This document shows positions 36,576 to 46,857 of a DNA stretch of 64,000 nt, piece by piece. This DNA is from Paenibacillus sp. Marseille-Q4541 (GTDB lineage: Bacteria; Bacillota; Bacilli; Paenibacillales; Paenibacillaceae), in assembly GCF_018310695.1 (NCBI RefSeq), contig NZ_JAGXCY010000003.1, positions 1 to 64,000 of the forward strand, given 5' to 3'. The stretch's first letter is position 1; each line of letters starts with the position of its first letter. The translations under genes were made by a program, and so were the position numbers. The notes beneath the pieces were generated by a model. It saw nothing but the letters and a program-made list of their open reading frames with translations. It ran no database searches and was not told the origin of the DNA.

Positions 36576-37514
36576 TCATAGATTCGAATCGAATCGTCCT
36601 TCTGTAAATTGTGTCCGGCGAAATCGAGCGGGGGTTACACCAATTTTGATGGAGAATACGCGTGTGAAATAATGAATAGATTCAAACCCACACAGCGTAG
36701 CAATTTCTTTTATTTGATGATCCGAATGTAAAAGTAAATCCTTAGCTCTTTGTACACGCTGCTCCTGAACATAATGGACGAATGATTGATGACCGTATTT
36801 ACGGAACAACCGTGTCAAATGACGAGACGTGATGTGCAGGTGGCCTGCTACTAATTCTAGTGAAAGAGACCTGCTTATATTATCTTTAATAAACAATTCG
36901 GCTTGATGAATCATCGATGTTCCTTCATCATTTCGTTTCTTCTCATGAGGCTCGATATAGAATCCGGGTCCGTGTGCAGTGAGCAGAGACAAAATAAGTG
37001 ACATGGCCATACTGTTAAGCGTAATAGCAAGGGGCGGTGCCGATCCGCCAGAGGATGAGGGACTAAACAAGGATACAAGGGAGAGCCACAAGAGCTCCGT
37101 GGGTTTTGCTCCTTCTTCACGTACGACTGGGTTAGCTTGCTCAGCAAGCAGCTGGAATGCAGTATTAAAAATTTCACTACAAGCGGATTCAACTGTTTCA
37201 AAAGCAATATAGCATAGAGATAAACCTTCCGTGCTCTTAATCTGATGCTGAATACCGGGCCTAGAAAGAAAGAGGGTGCCGGGGTGGAGAGAATATTCAT
37301 TACTTCCATCTATGTAAAAACCTTCGCCTGATAACACGTAACAAGCTTCAAAAAAGGAATGCTTGTGCTCAGAGTTGTCAAAGTGACGGGGCATAAATCC
37401 CCAATAATGGATTTTAATAGCGAGATCGGGGTGATCAATTCGGTTTAGCGTATGGTTCAATTCGGAATTGGCCCGTTTAAACGACTGTACAAAAGATAGT
37501 GTATCTATGCTCAT
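36576..37514 (-). CDS. AraC-family regulator with cupin sensor domain
   Basis: A 312-residue regulator with an N-terminal AraC/cupin ligand-binding domain (about 20-130; HSFFEACYVLSGEGFY and LHPGTLFLSRPGIQHQ) and a C-terminal double helix-turn-helix (about 210-305; LELVAGHLHITSRHLTRLFR and EIATLCGFESIHYFTRVF). ATG at 37514 is used because AAAGGAG lies just upstream; an in-frame ATG at 37619 would add 35 residues with no homology-like character. It lies between the isomerase gene and the divergent DUF5054 gene and probably controls both directions. Confidence 0.88.
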   Translation of the reverse strand: MSIDTLSFVQSFKRANSELNHTLNRIDHPDLAIKIHYWGFMPRHFDNSEHKHSFFEACYVLSGEGFYIDGSNEYSLHPGTLFLSRPGIQHQIKSTEGLSLCYIAFETVESACSEIFNTAFQLLAEQANPVVREEGAKPTELLWLSLVSLFSPSSSGGSAPPLAITLNSMAMSLILSLLTAHGPGFYIEPHEKKRNDEGTSMIHQAELFIKDNISRSLSLELVAGHLHITSRHLTRLFRKYGHQSFVHYVQEQRVQRAKDLLLHSDHQIKEIATLCGFESIHYFTRVFSIKIGVTPARFRRTQFTEGRFDSNL

Positions 37515-37686
37515 ACTAGCGGCTCCTTTTTCATTTCCTTCATATAATAGTGTAATCGATATCGTCCTTTGAGAAAAGAGAAGCGATGTCCGTATTTTGT
37601 AAAAGTAGGACCGTTTCATGCAAAGACAATAAGTTCTACTCTTCGTTACAATGTTGCTACATCATGTTGTAATGGAGGAGTTAATT

Positions 37687-39777
37687 GTGATCAAACCAGT
37701 AAAAAGAGTTCATGTCGTATTCAAAACACACCTTGATATTGGATTTACGGATATGGGTGAAAAGGTGATTGACAGTTATATGAATGGTTTTATTCCGCAA
37801 GCAATAGAACTTTCTGAGCAACTTGCAGAAGAAGAAGGAAATGTAAAATTCATTTGGACGACAGGATCTTGGTTAATTAATGAGTACTTACAGACGGCAA
37901 CACCGGATATGTGCGCTCGGATGGAGAAAGCGATCCGGGAAGGACGAATCGTATGGCACGGATTGCCTTATACGACACATACGGAAATAATGGATGCCAA
38001 GCTGTTCGAATATGGACTTTCCTTATCACAAAATCTAGACCAGAAGTATGGGAAAACGACGATCGCTGCAAAGATGACGGACGTTCCGGGACATACGATT
38101 GCGATGGTACCTATGCTGGCAAAACAAGGCATACAATATTTACACTTGGGCGTAAACATGGTTTCCAAAAACCCGAAAGTTCCCAAAGTGTTTGTATGGC
38201 GTGCAGCGGATGGATCGGAGATCATTGTGAATTATGCAGATAGTTATGGAAGGCCGTTTCGGATGGAAGGAATGGAGGATGCTTTATATTTTGCACATAC
38301 GTCTGATAATCATGGACCTTCTACCATGGCCGAAATCAGGTCTCTGTTTGAACAATTACAGGAGGAGTACCCGGGGGCGGAAATTATCGCTTCGACCCTT
38401 GATGCATTTGCCGAAAAGCTCATAGAAATCAAGGATCAGCTTCCTGTCATTCACGAGGAAATCGGAGATAGTTGGATCCATGGTATTGCCTCCGATCCTT
38501 GGAAAGTCGCGCGTTATAGGGAACTGCTTCGACTGAGAGACAATTGGCTTGAATCAGGGAGAATGGATATACAAAGTGAGTTGTATGCAGAGTTTAGTAA
38601 TTGGCTCATGCTCATTCCAGAGCATACATGGGGATTAAACAATACTGTATATCTCGTTGATTTCCAAAATTGGTCAGCAGCCGATTTTGCCGAAGCAAGA
38701 AAACGTGACACGGTCGATGATACAAAGCTGAAAAAATTTGATTATCTTCGTCAATTAGCGGCGGAGACCAGATCGTACAGCTATTACGAAAGTTCTTGGC
38801 ACGAACAGCGGAACTATCTAGACAAGGCACTTAGCGTTCTGCCTGAAGTTTTAAAGACGGAAGCAAGTAAGGCGCTAGAAGAAATGAGTCCAGAGCATAT
38901 TGAAGCCATGTTGGATCATGCTGAGAAAGGCGAAGTTATCGAAGCGAATGAAAGCTATTCATTAGGATTATTTCAGGTAAGCTTTGCTGCCGATGGGTCT
39001 ATCCATCGATTGACGGATCGATCCGGGAAAGATTGGGCAGACGACAATCACAGGCTGGGGACATTCCAGTATGAAACGTTTAGTAAAGAATCCTATGATC
39101 AGTTTTTCAAAGATTATGTGACGAATCTGGATATCCATCATAGCTGGGCGGATAATGATCTTGGGAAACCAGGGATTGAGTATGCTAAACCAAGACCAGA
39201 ACATCAGCGGACTGCAGCCACTTTAAGGTCACTCCGAGTAGAGAAAAATGATCAATTCGATGTCGTTACGGCAGAGCTGAAGTTACCGTCGGCCGTCTGT
39301 GAGCAGTACGGTGCACCTCGGAAACTGGCAGTGATCTATTCATTCCATAAAATGGAACCAGTTATCGAAGTTACCCTGCTATGGAAAGACAAACAAGCTT
39401 GTCGCCTGCCGGAGGCGAGCTGGATTTCTATAGTACCACTGGTGGATAACCCGAACATTTGGCTTATGGACAAGCTCGGGGAACAAATTTCTCCATTATC
39501 TGTCGTAAAAGACGGTAATCGGAATATGCATGGAGTGAATTCAGGGCTATATTACAAAGGTGCGGATGGAAAAGTTAGCATCGAAACGTTAGATGCACCT
39601 CTCGTAAGCCCGGGAGAACCTCGTTTGTTACAATTCGATAATACGTATGCACCATTAACGGGCGGACTTCATTTCAATCTGCATAATAACGTATGGGGAA
39701 CGAATTTTATGATGTGGTTTGAGGACGATATGAAGTTTAGGTTTAGATTGAAGCTGGAATCGAACAACATTGAATGA
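37687..39777 (+). CDS. DUF5054/GH38-like glycoside hydrolase
   Basis: A 696-residue cytoplasmic protein. VHVVFKTHLDIGFTDMGEKV supplies the His-X-Asp metal motif of GH38-type enzymes and AAKMTDVPGHTIAMVP has the Asp at the expected nucleophile position, as in the 829-residue protein on the other side of the regulator. GTG at 37687 follows GGAGGAG by six bases; an ATG twelve codons upstream overlaps that site. It is divergent from the AraC gene and ends at its own terminator. Probably a second, differently specific mannoside or galactoside hydrolase. Confidence 0.75.
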   Translation: MIKPVKRVHVVFKTHLDIGFTDMGEKVIDSYMNGFIPQAIELSEQLAEEEGNVKFIWTTGSWLINEYLQTATPDMCARMEKAIREGRIVWHGLPYTTHTEIMDAKLFEYGLSLSQNLDQKYGKTTIAAKMTDVPGHTIAMVPMLAKQGIQYLHLGVNMVSKNPKVPKVFVWRAADGSEIIVNYADSYGRPFRMEGMEDALYFAHTSDNHGPSTMAEIRSLFEQLQEEYPGAEIIASTLDAFAEKLIEIKDQLPVIHEEIGDSWIHGIASDPWKVARYRELLRLRDNWLESGRMDIQSELYAEFSNWLMLIPEHTWGLNNTVYLVDFQNWSAADFAEARKRDTVDDTKLKKFDYLRQLAAETRSYSYYESSWHEQRNYLDKALSVLPEVLKTEASKALEEMSPEHIEAMLDHAEKGEVIEANESYSLGLFQVSFAADGSIHRLTDRSGKDWADDNHRLGTFQYETFSKESYDQFFKDYVTNLDIHHSWADNDLGKPGIEYAKPRPEHQRTAATLRSLRVEKNDQFDVVTAELKLPSAVCEQYGAPRKLAVIYSFHKMEPVIEVTLLWKDKQACRLPEASWISIVPLVDNPNIWLMDKLGEQISPLSVVKDGNRNMHGVNSGLYYKGADGKVSIETLDAPLVSPGEPRLLQFDNTYAPLTGGLHFNLHNNVWGTNFMMWFEDDMKFRFRLKLESNNIE

Positions 39778-39843
39778 TGAGGTAGCCAAACGTTATCAAG
39801 TTTTTATACACGGTTCTATCTAGGTACTACAATATAGTTATCT

Positions 39844-39874
39844 AAAAATCCGCGATGAATCGCGGATTTTTTAT
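39844..39874 (+). terminator. Terminator after DUF5054 gene
   Basis: AAATCCGCGAT and ATCGCGGATTT form an 11-bp perfect stem with a two-base loop, followed by a T tract. Confidence 0.9.
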
Positions 39875-39985
39875 TTTTTATTGTCCGTTTTATCAAAGTA
39901 TTTATAACTATTTTTTACCTAGGAAAAACAGAAAACATACGGTAAAATGGTAAAGATTTACTTCTGACGGTTTTTTAAAAGTTGG

Positions 39986-40007
39986 ATGTATACATATTTG
40001 CATACAT
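39986..40007. promoter_or_regulatory. Inverted repeat directly upstream of ABC exporter operon
   Basis: ATGTATAC (39986-39993) is a near-perfect inverse of GCATACAT (40000-40007), seven of eight positions. It immediately precedes the exporter genes and could be a dimer-regulator operator. No regulator gene is adjacent. Confidence 0.3.
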
Positions 40008-40022
40008 ATGGGGGTGGGCACT

Positions 40023-41768
40023 TTGCCCAAAGAAAAGAAAATTTCAATGACGTGGTTGCTTCGGTATTTGAAACCTGTAAAAGGAAGGCTAACCATATTG
40101 CTCATCATGCTGCTCGTTTCGACTGGATTACAGCTTGTGAGCCCTCAAATTATTAAGCGGTTTATTGATACAGCAGCTAGTGGTGGTGTACTGGCAAGTC
40201 TAATTCAGCTAGCGGGTCTATTTCTGATCGTAGCTGTCTTTAATCAATTGATTACCGTAGCTGTGAGCTATCTTGGTAACGATGTTTCTTGGCGGGCAAC
40301 AAACCGCCTTCGCGGAGATCTGCTGAAGCATTGTTTACGGCTTGATATGCGGTTTCATAATTTGAAAACACCAGGCGAAATGATAGAACGTGTTGATGGT
40401 GATGTGACCAGTATTTCGAACTTTTTCTCCATGTTTATCGTTCAGGTCATTGGGAGTTTTGTATTACTGGCTGGTATTTTAGGTTTTATGTTTACAGTCA
40501 ATTTACCGATCGCAATCGTTATGGCCGTATTTACACTCGTTTCTATTTTATTCATGGTCTTCATTCGTGATTTGGGCGTTGCTCCATCCAAGGATGAACG
40601 TGAAGCAAGTGCTTCCTTATTTGGATTAATTGAAGAACGGATTGCAGGAATTGAAGATGTTCAAGCCAATGGTAACGTACCCTACGTAATGAACCGATTT
40701 TATCGGATGATGCGCGCTGTATTCCTGAAAGGAAGAAAAGCGTGGATGTTTCGAGTCATCCCTTGGAATACGACAGTTATTTTGTTTGCCCTCGCGGTTA
40801 CGGCTGTATTATTACTCGGAGTACATTACTATTTAATTGGTCAAATAAGCCTGGGAACCTTATTTCTCATTTATCAATATACCCAAATGTTAAATGACCC
40901 CATTGAAATGTTGGGTGATCAGGTTCAGGAGTTCCAAAAAGCAAAGTCAGGTATGCTTCGTTCAAGAGAATTGCTCTCCGAGCGCAGTGAAATTGTGAAT
41001 GGTGAGCAAAATGGGCTGCCTGATGGAGCTCTTGGACTGGAGTTTAGGGATGTGAACTTCAGTTATAACGAAAATAAACCAGTACTCAGAAACATTAACT
41101 TTACAGTTCATCCAGGGGAAAGGCTCGGGATCATCGGACGCACGGGCAGTGGTAAATCTAGCCTCAGTCGTGTCTTACTTCGTCTATACAACATCGACAG
41201 TGGAGTCATTCGTGTTGGGGGTACAGATATTTCAACATTGAATTTACCGGCGCTCTATCGGAGAGTGGGCATGGTCACACAAGATGTTCAGTTGTTCGAT
41301 GGCTCACTGCGTGACAATCTGACCTTGTTTGATACGACAGTGACAGATGAATCGATTCTGAATACAACGGAGCAGCTTGGACTGCGAAGATGGATTGATG
41401 CACAGCCAAGCGGTCTAGATACTCATCTGACAGCGGGAGGTAATTCATTATCTGCAGGGGAAGCGCAGCTATTTGCGTTGACTCGTGTATTTTTAACAGA
41501 GCCGAGTTTAGTCATTCTGGATGAGCCTTCTTCCCGTCTAGATGCTGCTACAGAGAGCATGCTGCAAATCGCAGTAGATCAATTGATGAAAGAGTGTACA
41601 GGAATCATTATAGCTCATAGGCTCGCTACCTTAGAGAAAGTAGATAAAATTATGGTGCTAGGCGATGGTGAAATATTGGAGTTTGGAGCGCGGGAAGAAC
41701 TTGCGAAGCGTCCGAACTCCCATTATGCCAGGCTGCTGGTTACAGGCAGAGAGGAGGAACTTGCATGA
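40023..41768 (+). CDS. Heterodimeric ABC exporter subunit, catalytic-type half
   Basis: A 581-residue half-transporter with six membrane helices (about 15-310) and a C-terminal ATPase domain. Walker A is GRTGSGKSS, Walker [13 protein letters not shown] with catalytic Glu, and H-loop IIIAHRLAT. The ABC signature is LSAGEAQ, degenerate from LSGGQ. Start is uncertain: TTG at 40023 follows GGGGGTGGG, and ATG at 40008 overlaps that G-rich stretch. It overlaps the next gene by four bases (ATGA). Substrate unknown; multidrug or lipid export is typical of the class. Confidence 0.88.
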   Translation: MPKEKKISMTWLLRYLKPVKGRLTILLIMLLVSTGLQLVSPQIIKRFIDTAASGGVLASLIQLAGLFLIVAVFNQLITVAVSYLGNDVSWRATNRLRGDLLKHCLRLDMRFHNLKTPGEMIERVDGDVTSISNFFSMFIVQVIGSFVLLAGILGFMFTVNLPIAIVMAVFTLVSILFMVFIRDLGVAPSKDEREASASLFGLIEERIAGIEDVQANGNVPYVMNRFYRMMRAVFLKGRKAWMFRVIPWNTTVILFALAVTAVLLLGVHYYLIGQISLGTLFLIYQYTQMLNDPIEMLGDQVQEFQKAKSGMLRSRELLSERSEIVNGEQNGLPDGALGLEFRDVNFSYNENKPVLRNINFTVHPGERLGIIGRTGSGKSSLSRVLLRLYNIDSGVIRVGGTDISTLNLPALYRRVGMVTQDVQLFDGSLRDNLTLFDTTVTDESILNTTEQLGLRRWIDAQPSGLDTHLTAGGNSLSAGEAQLFALTRVFLTEPSLVILDEPSSRLDAATESMLQIAVDQLMKECTGIIIAHRLATLEKVDKIMVLGDGEILEFGAREELAKRPNSHYARLLVTGREEELA

Positions 41769-43555
41769 CAGTAGCTGGATTTATAGGGCGGATTTTTCGG
41801 TATAATCCCTTTTTATTTTTGATTAATGGGTTTTTGTGGTGTATCTTTCACTCTTTACCGCTGGCAATTGGCATTGGGATGCAGTGGTTTTTTGACCGGG
41901 CAACCGCTGCGAATTCAACAAATGATTATATGTGGTTAGCTGTTCCTTTGATTTTTATTGCTGCGATAAGGTTTATGAGGGTAGGAACTTTCTTTGCAGC
42001 GTTCTTTCAATGGGTTACCTATATCTATCACATTCAAGCCATTTTGAGAACGAATATGCTTTCCGGCATTATGCGCTGGCCAGGGCGAAATTTGCCAGCT
42101 TCACCAGGAGAAGCAATGAGTCGCTTCCGTGATGATGTCGATGAAGTTGTCGAGTACGTTGAGTCATGGGTTGACTTCTGGGGGAAACTCGTGTTTTCCA
42201 TTGTATCCATTAGTATTATGGCGACTATTAACTGGAAAATTATGCTGGTGGCTGTTTTACCGCTGCTCATCGTTACCTTTCTTAACAATTTGTCTGGTAA
42301 TCGTGCCCGAAGGTACGGGCAAAAGAACCGGGAAGCGACTGGACGTATTACGAGTTTTATCGCGGAAACTTTCGGAGCAGTTCAAGCCTTAAAGCTGGGT
42401 CAAGCAGAGGATCAAGTTCATGCACGGTTTACGAAATTAAACGAAGAACGACGTCAAGCTGCACTGAAAGATAATCTGTTCAAGCAATGGATGCGATCTC
42501 TAAATCAACATGTCATTAGCATTTGTACAGGACTGATCTTACTCATGTGTGCTTCTGAGATGCAGGCTGGTCGCTTTACAGTGGGTGATTTTGCCTTGTT
42601 TACAACGTATTTGGCGAACATCGGATTCAGTATTTCATTGTTTGGATATATGGTATTTCAGCACAAGCGGCTTAAAATATCTTTTGACCGAATGCGAACT
42701 TTGTTTCGTCCAGGAGAAGAGGATCGAATTATTGAAGCAAGGAATACGTATTTGAATGAGGAGCCACCTGAAATTCCTATTATACGTAGAGAACCAGAAG
42801 ATCAACTAAGGGAACTAGCGGTAGAAGGTTTATCCTATCGCTATCCGAATTCAGATAAAGGAATTACGGGTATCGATTTTCGTCTTGAGCGAGGTAAATT
42901 TGTTGTCATCACTGGGCGCATCGGTGCAGGTAAATCAACGCTGGTTCGGACGCTTCTTGGACTTCTTCCTAAGCAAGAAGGGACAATTCGCTGGAATGGG
43001 GAAGAGGTTGATCCGGCGACCTTTCTTATGCCACCTAGGGCTGCATATACGCCACAGGTTCCTCGCTTGTTCAGCGATCCTTTAAGAGAGAATATTGTGC
43101 AGGGTAAAAAGGAGAATGTTGAAGAAGGCTTGGAACGATCCATACGCCTAGCTGTGATGGATAAGGACATTAAGAATCTCGATCTAGGATTGGAAACATA
43201 CGTCGGTCCTAGGGGAGTTATGCTGTCTGGAGGGCAAATTCAGCGTGCGGCGACGGCTCGTATGTTAATGACAGGAGCGGATTTGTACATTTTCGATGAC
43301 TTATCGAGTGCGCTAGATGTGGAGACAGAGCAACAAGTGTGGGAAGGGTTATTTAAAGAGAAGGACGTAACCTGCATTGCGGTATCCCATCGTAGAGCGG
43401 CGCTTTCAAAGGCTGATCATATTATTGTAATGAAAGATGGGCGAATCGAGGCAGAAGGCAGTTTGGAAGAATTACTCGAAACGAGTGAAGAAATGCAGCT
43501 GTTATGGCAAGGGGAGCAATTACCTGACAAGAAGTATGCGAACGTTACCGATTAA
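41765..43555 (+). CDS. Heterodimeric ABC exporter subunit, degenerate-site half
   Basis: A 596-residue partner half-transporter with six helices and a C-terminal ATPase. Walker A is GRIGAGKST, the signature LSGGQIQR is canonical, but Walker B ends [12 protein letters not shown] with Asp in place of the catalytic Glu; H-loop AVSHRRA. Together with the preceding subunit this gives one canonical ATP site (Glu plus LSGGQ) and one degenerate site (Asp plus LSAGE), the pattern of asymmetric heterodimeric exporters such as BmrCD. Translationally coupled to the preceding gene. Confidence 0.9.
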   Translation: MTVAGFIGRIFRYNPFLFLINGFLWCIFHSLPLAIGIGMQWFFDRATAANSTNDYMWLAVPLIFIAAIRFMRVGTFFAAFFQWVTYIYHIQAILRTNMLSGIMRWPGRNLPASPGEAMSRFRDDVDEVVEYVESWVDFWGKLVFSIVSISIMATINWKIMLVAVLPLLIVTFLNNLSGNRARRYGQKNREATGRITSFIAETFGAVQALKLGQAEDQVHARFTKLNEERRQAALKDNLFKQWMRSLNQHVISICTGLILLMCASEMQAGRFTVGDFALFTTYLANIGFSISLFGYMVFQHKRLKISFDRMRTLFRPGEEDRIIEARNTYLNEEPPEIPIIRREPEDQLRELAVEGLSYRYPNSDKGITGIDFRLERGKFVVITGRIGAGKSTLVRTLLGLLPKQEGTIRWNGEEVDPATFLMPPRAAYTPQVPRLFSDPLRENIVQGKKENVEEGLERSIRLAVMDKDIKNLDLGLETYVGPRGVMLSGGQIQRAATARMLMTGADLYIFDDLSSALDVETEQQVWEGLFKEKDVTCIAVSHRRAALSKADHIIVMKDGRIEAEGSLEELLETSEEMQLLWQGEQLPDKKYANVTD

Positions 43556-43611
43556 AATGCTCGCACTACAGCATTTTAGCGACATCGTATATTTGAATTG
43601 AAAAACAAGCG

Positions 43612-43652
43612 AAAAGGCGTTAGAGTTCTATTGAACTATGACGCCTTTTTTC
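43612..43652 (+). terminator. Terminator after ABC exporter operon
   Basis: AAAAGGCGT pairs with ACGCCTTTT across a loop that itself contains AGTTC/GAACT, followed by a T tract. Confidence 0.88.
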
Positions 43653-43714
43653 ACTTGCTTCTAATGCTATTCCTTACTTCAATTTAGATTTTACAAACGA
43701 GAGGGAGATCTGAT

Positions 43715-44692
43715 ATGAAGGACAATTGGGAACGAACGGAGGAGACGATATCACTTGATCTCACCGATATCGAGGACATCATAAAGCAAGCTTTTCCGGA
43801 TAAAAAACTTATCTCGGCCGAACGAATCGGAATCGGACTGAGCAATTCGAATTACAAAATTCTAATGGAAGGAAGCGAAGTGCCCTATGTATTTCGTTTA
43901 TATCGCGGAGGTAGGGATGTAGCAGACAAAGAGCTCGCTATTGCGAAGCTTGTAAGACAAACGGTGCCTGTTGCGGACTTTATTTATGTGGATACGACCT
44001 TTACTCGCGCTCAGCACCCTTGGGCTCTGATGGAGTGGAAGGAAGGAATTCTTCTAGGGGATGTGCTTAAAAAAGGTACTCAAGCGGATATTGTTTCAGC
44101 AGCTACTTCTGTCGGTAGAAATCTTGCACAAATACATAGCTATACTTTTTCTGAATCTGGTTTTTTCGATGAGGATTTAAACATTAAAGAACCTATTACA
44201 ATGGACGGCAAGCATTTTCTCTCATTCATTAGGCAAAGTCTCTTTCATCAGCCTTGTGGTACATGGCTTGGAGCTGATCTTACCCAAGCGGTCTGGTCTT
44301 TCTGCCAAACATATAGTCCGTTATTTTCAGATAACAGCGAGTCCCCTGTTCTTGTACATTCTGACTTCAACGGTTTAAATATACTGGTTCGGGATGACTT
44401 AGCAGATGGTTCTGTATCCGCTGTTCTTGATTGGGAATTTGCTTTCTCTTGGAATCGGTATGTAGATATTGGGAATATGCTGAGATATGAAGAAGATGGT
44501 TCCTTATTTGAGAAGCATTTTATTAGAGCCTATTTAGAGGAAGGAGGTCTTCTTGATAAGAATTGGAAAATCTTATCTAAGCTTGAGGATCTCGTTGCAC
44601 TATGTGACATGCTGAATCATTCCACACTGAATACGCCAAGACGGATGAAGGATCTTCGGCATTTGGTCGAACGTACCATTCAGACTTCATAA
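43715..44692 (+). CDS. APH-family phosphotransferase
   Basis: A 325-residue protein kinase-like phosphotransferase of the aminoglycoside phosphotransferase (APH) superfamily. The catalytic loop is VLVHSDFNGLNILV (His-X-Asp-X4-Asn) and the metal motif is VLDWEFAF. GAGAGGGAGAT precedes the ATG. The superfamily includes antibiotic kinases, homoserine kinase-like and small-molecule kinases; nothing here shows an antibiotic substrate. It stands alone between terminators, downstream of the ABC exporter. Confidence 0.82.
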   Translation: MKDNWERTEETISLDLTDIEDIIKQAFPDKKLISAERIGIGLSNSNYKILMEGSEVPYVFRLYRGGRDVADKELAIAKLVRQTVPVADFIYVDTTFTRAQHPWALMEWKEGILLGDVLKKGTQADIVSAATSVGRNLAQIHSYTFSESGFFDEDLNIKEPITMDGKHFLSFIRQSLFHQPCGTWLGADLTQAVWSFCQTYSPLFSDNSESPVLVHSDFNGLNILVRDDLADGSVSAVLDWEFAFSWNRYVDIGNMLRYEEDGSLFEKHFIRAYLEEGGLLDKNWKILSKLEDLVALCDMLNHSTLNTPRRMKDLRHLVERTIQTS

Positions 44693-45001
44693 TTATGCTC
44701 AGGATGTTAGATTAAAAATATCATTAATAGTGAGGTATCTTACCTCGTTTGAACAAGTGAATATATAAGCAGGGAGTCGCACAATGTGCGGCTTTTTTTA
44801 TTTATAGTTTCATGTACACAATTTGTAATGAGATTCCAGTATTGTGTTTTTTATGTTACTGAAATGGAATTTGCTTCATTTGTAATCATCATATTCTATG
44901 TTAGTATGATAGCGAAAATAAGATATTAGAAATACCAAAAAGTTTGCTGCGTATTAGACCATTATTAAAGTGTTTTTTCAGACAATGACGGAGGTTACGG
45001 C
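44693..45001. other. Intergenic region with terminator and candidate promoter
   Basis: Holds the phosphotransferase terminator (44776-44802) and, on the plus strand, TTGTAA (44880-44885) and TAGTAT (44902-44907) 16 bp apart, a plausible promoter for the gene at 45002. Nothing else was recognised. Confidence 0.45.
44776..44803 (+). terminator. Terminator after phosphotransferase gene
   Basis: AGTCGCAC and GTGCGGCT form a short GC-rich stem with a three-base loop followed by seven Ts. Confidence 0.8.
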
Positions 45002-45601
45002 ATGAGTAAGAAAAAGAAAATCAGTTGGAGCATTGGCGGAATTATTCTCATAGCTGTGATTATTACGGCTGTAATTATTCTGAAATCAGGAATGGTGACA
45101 GATCAAAAGTTTAATGCAGATGGGGAAGTTGAAGTCCATTATAAGAGTGCATACGTTGACGCAGTTCCAGAAGATTTCAGGACAAAATACACAAAAGAAA
45201 TGGCTGCCGAGATGTTCAATATCACGAGTGAAACGGGCGAAGAGAGGGAAAAAGATACGATTGAGCTTAAAGCAAAATTCATACCGAATGGAGACGCTTA
45301 TAAAGCAGAAGGAACAGGTATTCTGACCATTTCAAGTAAAGATTACCCTTTCCATATTACGGATTCGTATCTGAAGAAAGAAACATTGAAGTCCGGTGAT
45401 CATTTGATATGGGGAAGCATCAACGGGGATTTTAAAGATGTTAACGGAGAAGAAAGGGAGATGATTCTGAATATAAGTACAGTAATAGAAACGGAAGAGG
45501 TATTCTATTATGCTACGCTAGGCGGATTGGTCATGTCATTTGGAGATTTCGGATTCGAAACAAAAGAAATAAGAGATATTCTATTAAAGAATCCGATCTG
45601 A
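45002..45601 (+). CDS. Membrane-anchored protein of unknown function
   Basis: A 199-residue protein with a basic N-terminus (MSKKKK) and one membrane helix (about 11-27), then an extracytoplasmic domain of about 170 mixed alpha/beta residues. No cysteine, metal or catalytic motif stands out and no family was recognised. ATG follows GGAGGTTACGGC. A candidate promoter lies 95 bp upstream. Start and coding status look good; function is open. Confidence 0.7.
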   Translation: MSKKKKISWSIGGIILIAVIITAVIILKSGMVTDQKFNADGEVEVHYKSAYVDAVPEDFRTKYTKEMAAEMFNITSETGEEREKDTIELKAKFIPNGDAYKAEGTGILTISSKDYPFHITDSYLKKETLKSGDHLIWGSINGDFKDVNGEEREMILNISTVIETEEVFYYATLGGLVMSFGDFGFETKEIRDILLKNPI

Positions 45602-45639
45602 GTCATTCATAAGGAATGGGTAGAAGGGGCAAAGAATGA

Positions 45640-46176
45640 ATGATCTTAATAAATAGAAACGGCCACGACGGACGTTATAAGAAAATAAAACAATTAGTAA
45701 AAGAAGATAGCATCTTACAATTTTATCAGAATCAAGGCATTCTCGATGTATATCCTTATTGCCTTTCCGAGGAAGAGGCTAGGGAAATTATCGTTATATA
45801 TGATTATCATTTGAAACATGAGCACAAGTTTCTCTCTTTTTTCCAAGACATGTTTGCTAAGCATGCATGTACAGTCCATTTTAGAGAACCTATAAAGAAA
45901 TTGAACAAGGAAGAAAGAGAAAGGCTAGGTTCGGTTAACTTTAAGACGTATAAAAAACTACGTAAGTATAAACCCGGGTGTGCGATCGTCGAAATCGTAG
46001 AGGAACTCCTCCTCTTGGCAAAGCTGTCAGCCTTAGAAATATGCTTCGTTGATTACATTTTTGATGATGGGGTAGTGATAGTGCAAGGGAATTATGATCT
46101 TAGTTTCCCTATATTCTATCAACACCCTGAGGTTACTAAAATCGTCTCAAAGAGCGGACTGTTTATTCGAAGCTAA
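45640..46176 (+). CDS. Hypothetical cytoplasmic protein
   Basis: A 178-residue soluble protein, rich in Lys, Glu and Tyr, with no membrane segment. No recognisable domain. It begins 38 bases after the preceding gene, with GGGGC eight bases before the ATG, and may share its transcript. A basic middle section (KKLNKEERERLG, YKKLRKYK) is the only notable composition. Confidence 0.6.
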   Translation: MILINRNGHDGRYKKIKQLVKEDSILQFYQNQGILDVYPYCLSEEEAREIIVIYDYHLKHEHKFLSFFQDMFAKHACTVHFREPIKKLNKEERERLGSVNFKTYKKLRKYKPGCAIVEIVEELLLLAKLSALEICFVDYIFDDGVVIVQGNYDLSFPIFYQHPEVTKIVSKSGLFIRS

Positions 46177-46261
46177 ATACTTACTTATTCATTGGACATG
46201 GTACCGATACGCCCACTCCGAATATATTGTTCTGAAAAGTAACGATAAAGGAGGGGCACTA

Positions 46262-46789
46262 ATGTATTCTAATTATCATTTTCCTATGATATATTATCCA
46301 GCAACGACGAGGTCTCAGTATTATCAGTGTGGACAGATGCGACAAGAAATGGATTCATATAAGACACTTGGAGAGGCGCTTACGCTTATTAAAAATGCGG
46401 TCACGGGTGAACGTGAGGATGAGTTATTTTATGATTACTTAATTTCAGAAGCACCTTCCCAAGAAGAAAAAGATATTATAGAAAGTATCCGAAATGATGA
46501 ACAAAAACATAATCGAATGTTTCGCAGTATTTATCAAGATCTCACGGGGCAAACAATCGTATCTCCAGACGAAGTGGAGTTTAATAGACCGAGTTCATAT
46601 ATCGAAGGGGTTAAAAAAGCTTTTTTCGGAGAGCTATCTGCAGTAGAACGTTATCGTAATATCCGTGCAGGTTTGCCGAACCGATATTATAGAGACATGG
46701 TTTATGAAATTATTACGGATGAGCAAAAACATGCAGATAAGTACAACTATCTTTTAAATTTAGATGTAAGAAAAATGATGAAAATGTAA
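46262..46789 (+). CDS. Ferritin-like (rubrerythrin-type) protein
   Basis: A 175-residue four-helix protein. Two Glu-X-X-His type motifs within RNDEQKHNRMF and ITDEQKHADKY, each preceded by a helix with a metal-ligand Glu (TGEREDELFYDYL and GELSAVERY), give the diiron pattern of the ferritin-like superfamily. The first 30 residues are Tyr-rich. ATG at 46262 is used because AAGGAGG lies seven bases upstream. An upstream in-frame ATG at 46094 lies inside the preceding gene and lacks a ribosome site. Probable roles are metal or oxidant handling, or a spore-associated function; the substrate is unknown. Confidence 0.78.
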   Translation: MYSNYHFPMIYYPATTRSQYYQCGQMRQEMDSYKTLGEALTLIKNAVTGEREDELFYDYLISEAPSQEEKDIIESIRNDEQKHNRMFRSIYQDLTGQTIVSPDEVEFNRPSSYIEGVKKAFFGELSAVERYRNIRAGLPNRYYRDMVYEIITDEQKHADKYNYLLNLDVRKMMKM

Positions 46790-46812
46790 AAAAGAAAACA
46801 AGATGATATTTG

Positions 46813-46839
46813 ATCCGCGTATATCGCGGATTTTTTTGT
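46813..46839 (+). terminator. Terminator after ferritin-like gene
   Basis: ATCCGCG and CGCGGAT form a stem with a four-base loop (the outer pairs extend it), followed by seven Ts. Confidence 0.88.
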
Positions 46840-46857
46840 TTTCCAAGTATTTTTCAA

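Noticed and set aside
46094..46261. Extension of the ferritin-like protein from 46094
   Set aside because: It overlaps the previous gene out of frame and has no ribosome site, unlike the ATG at 46262.
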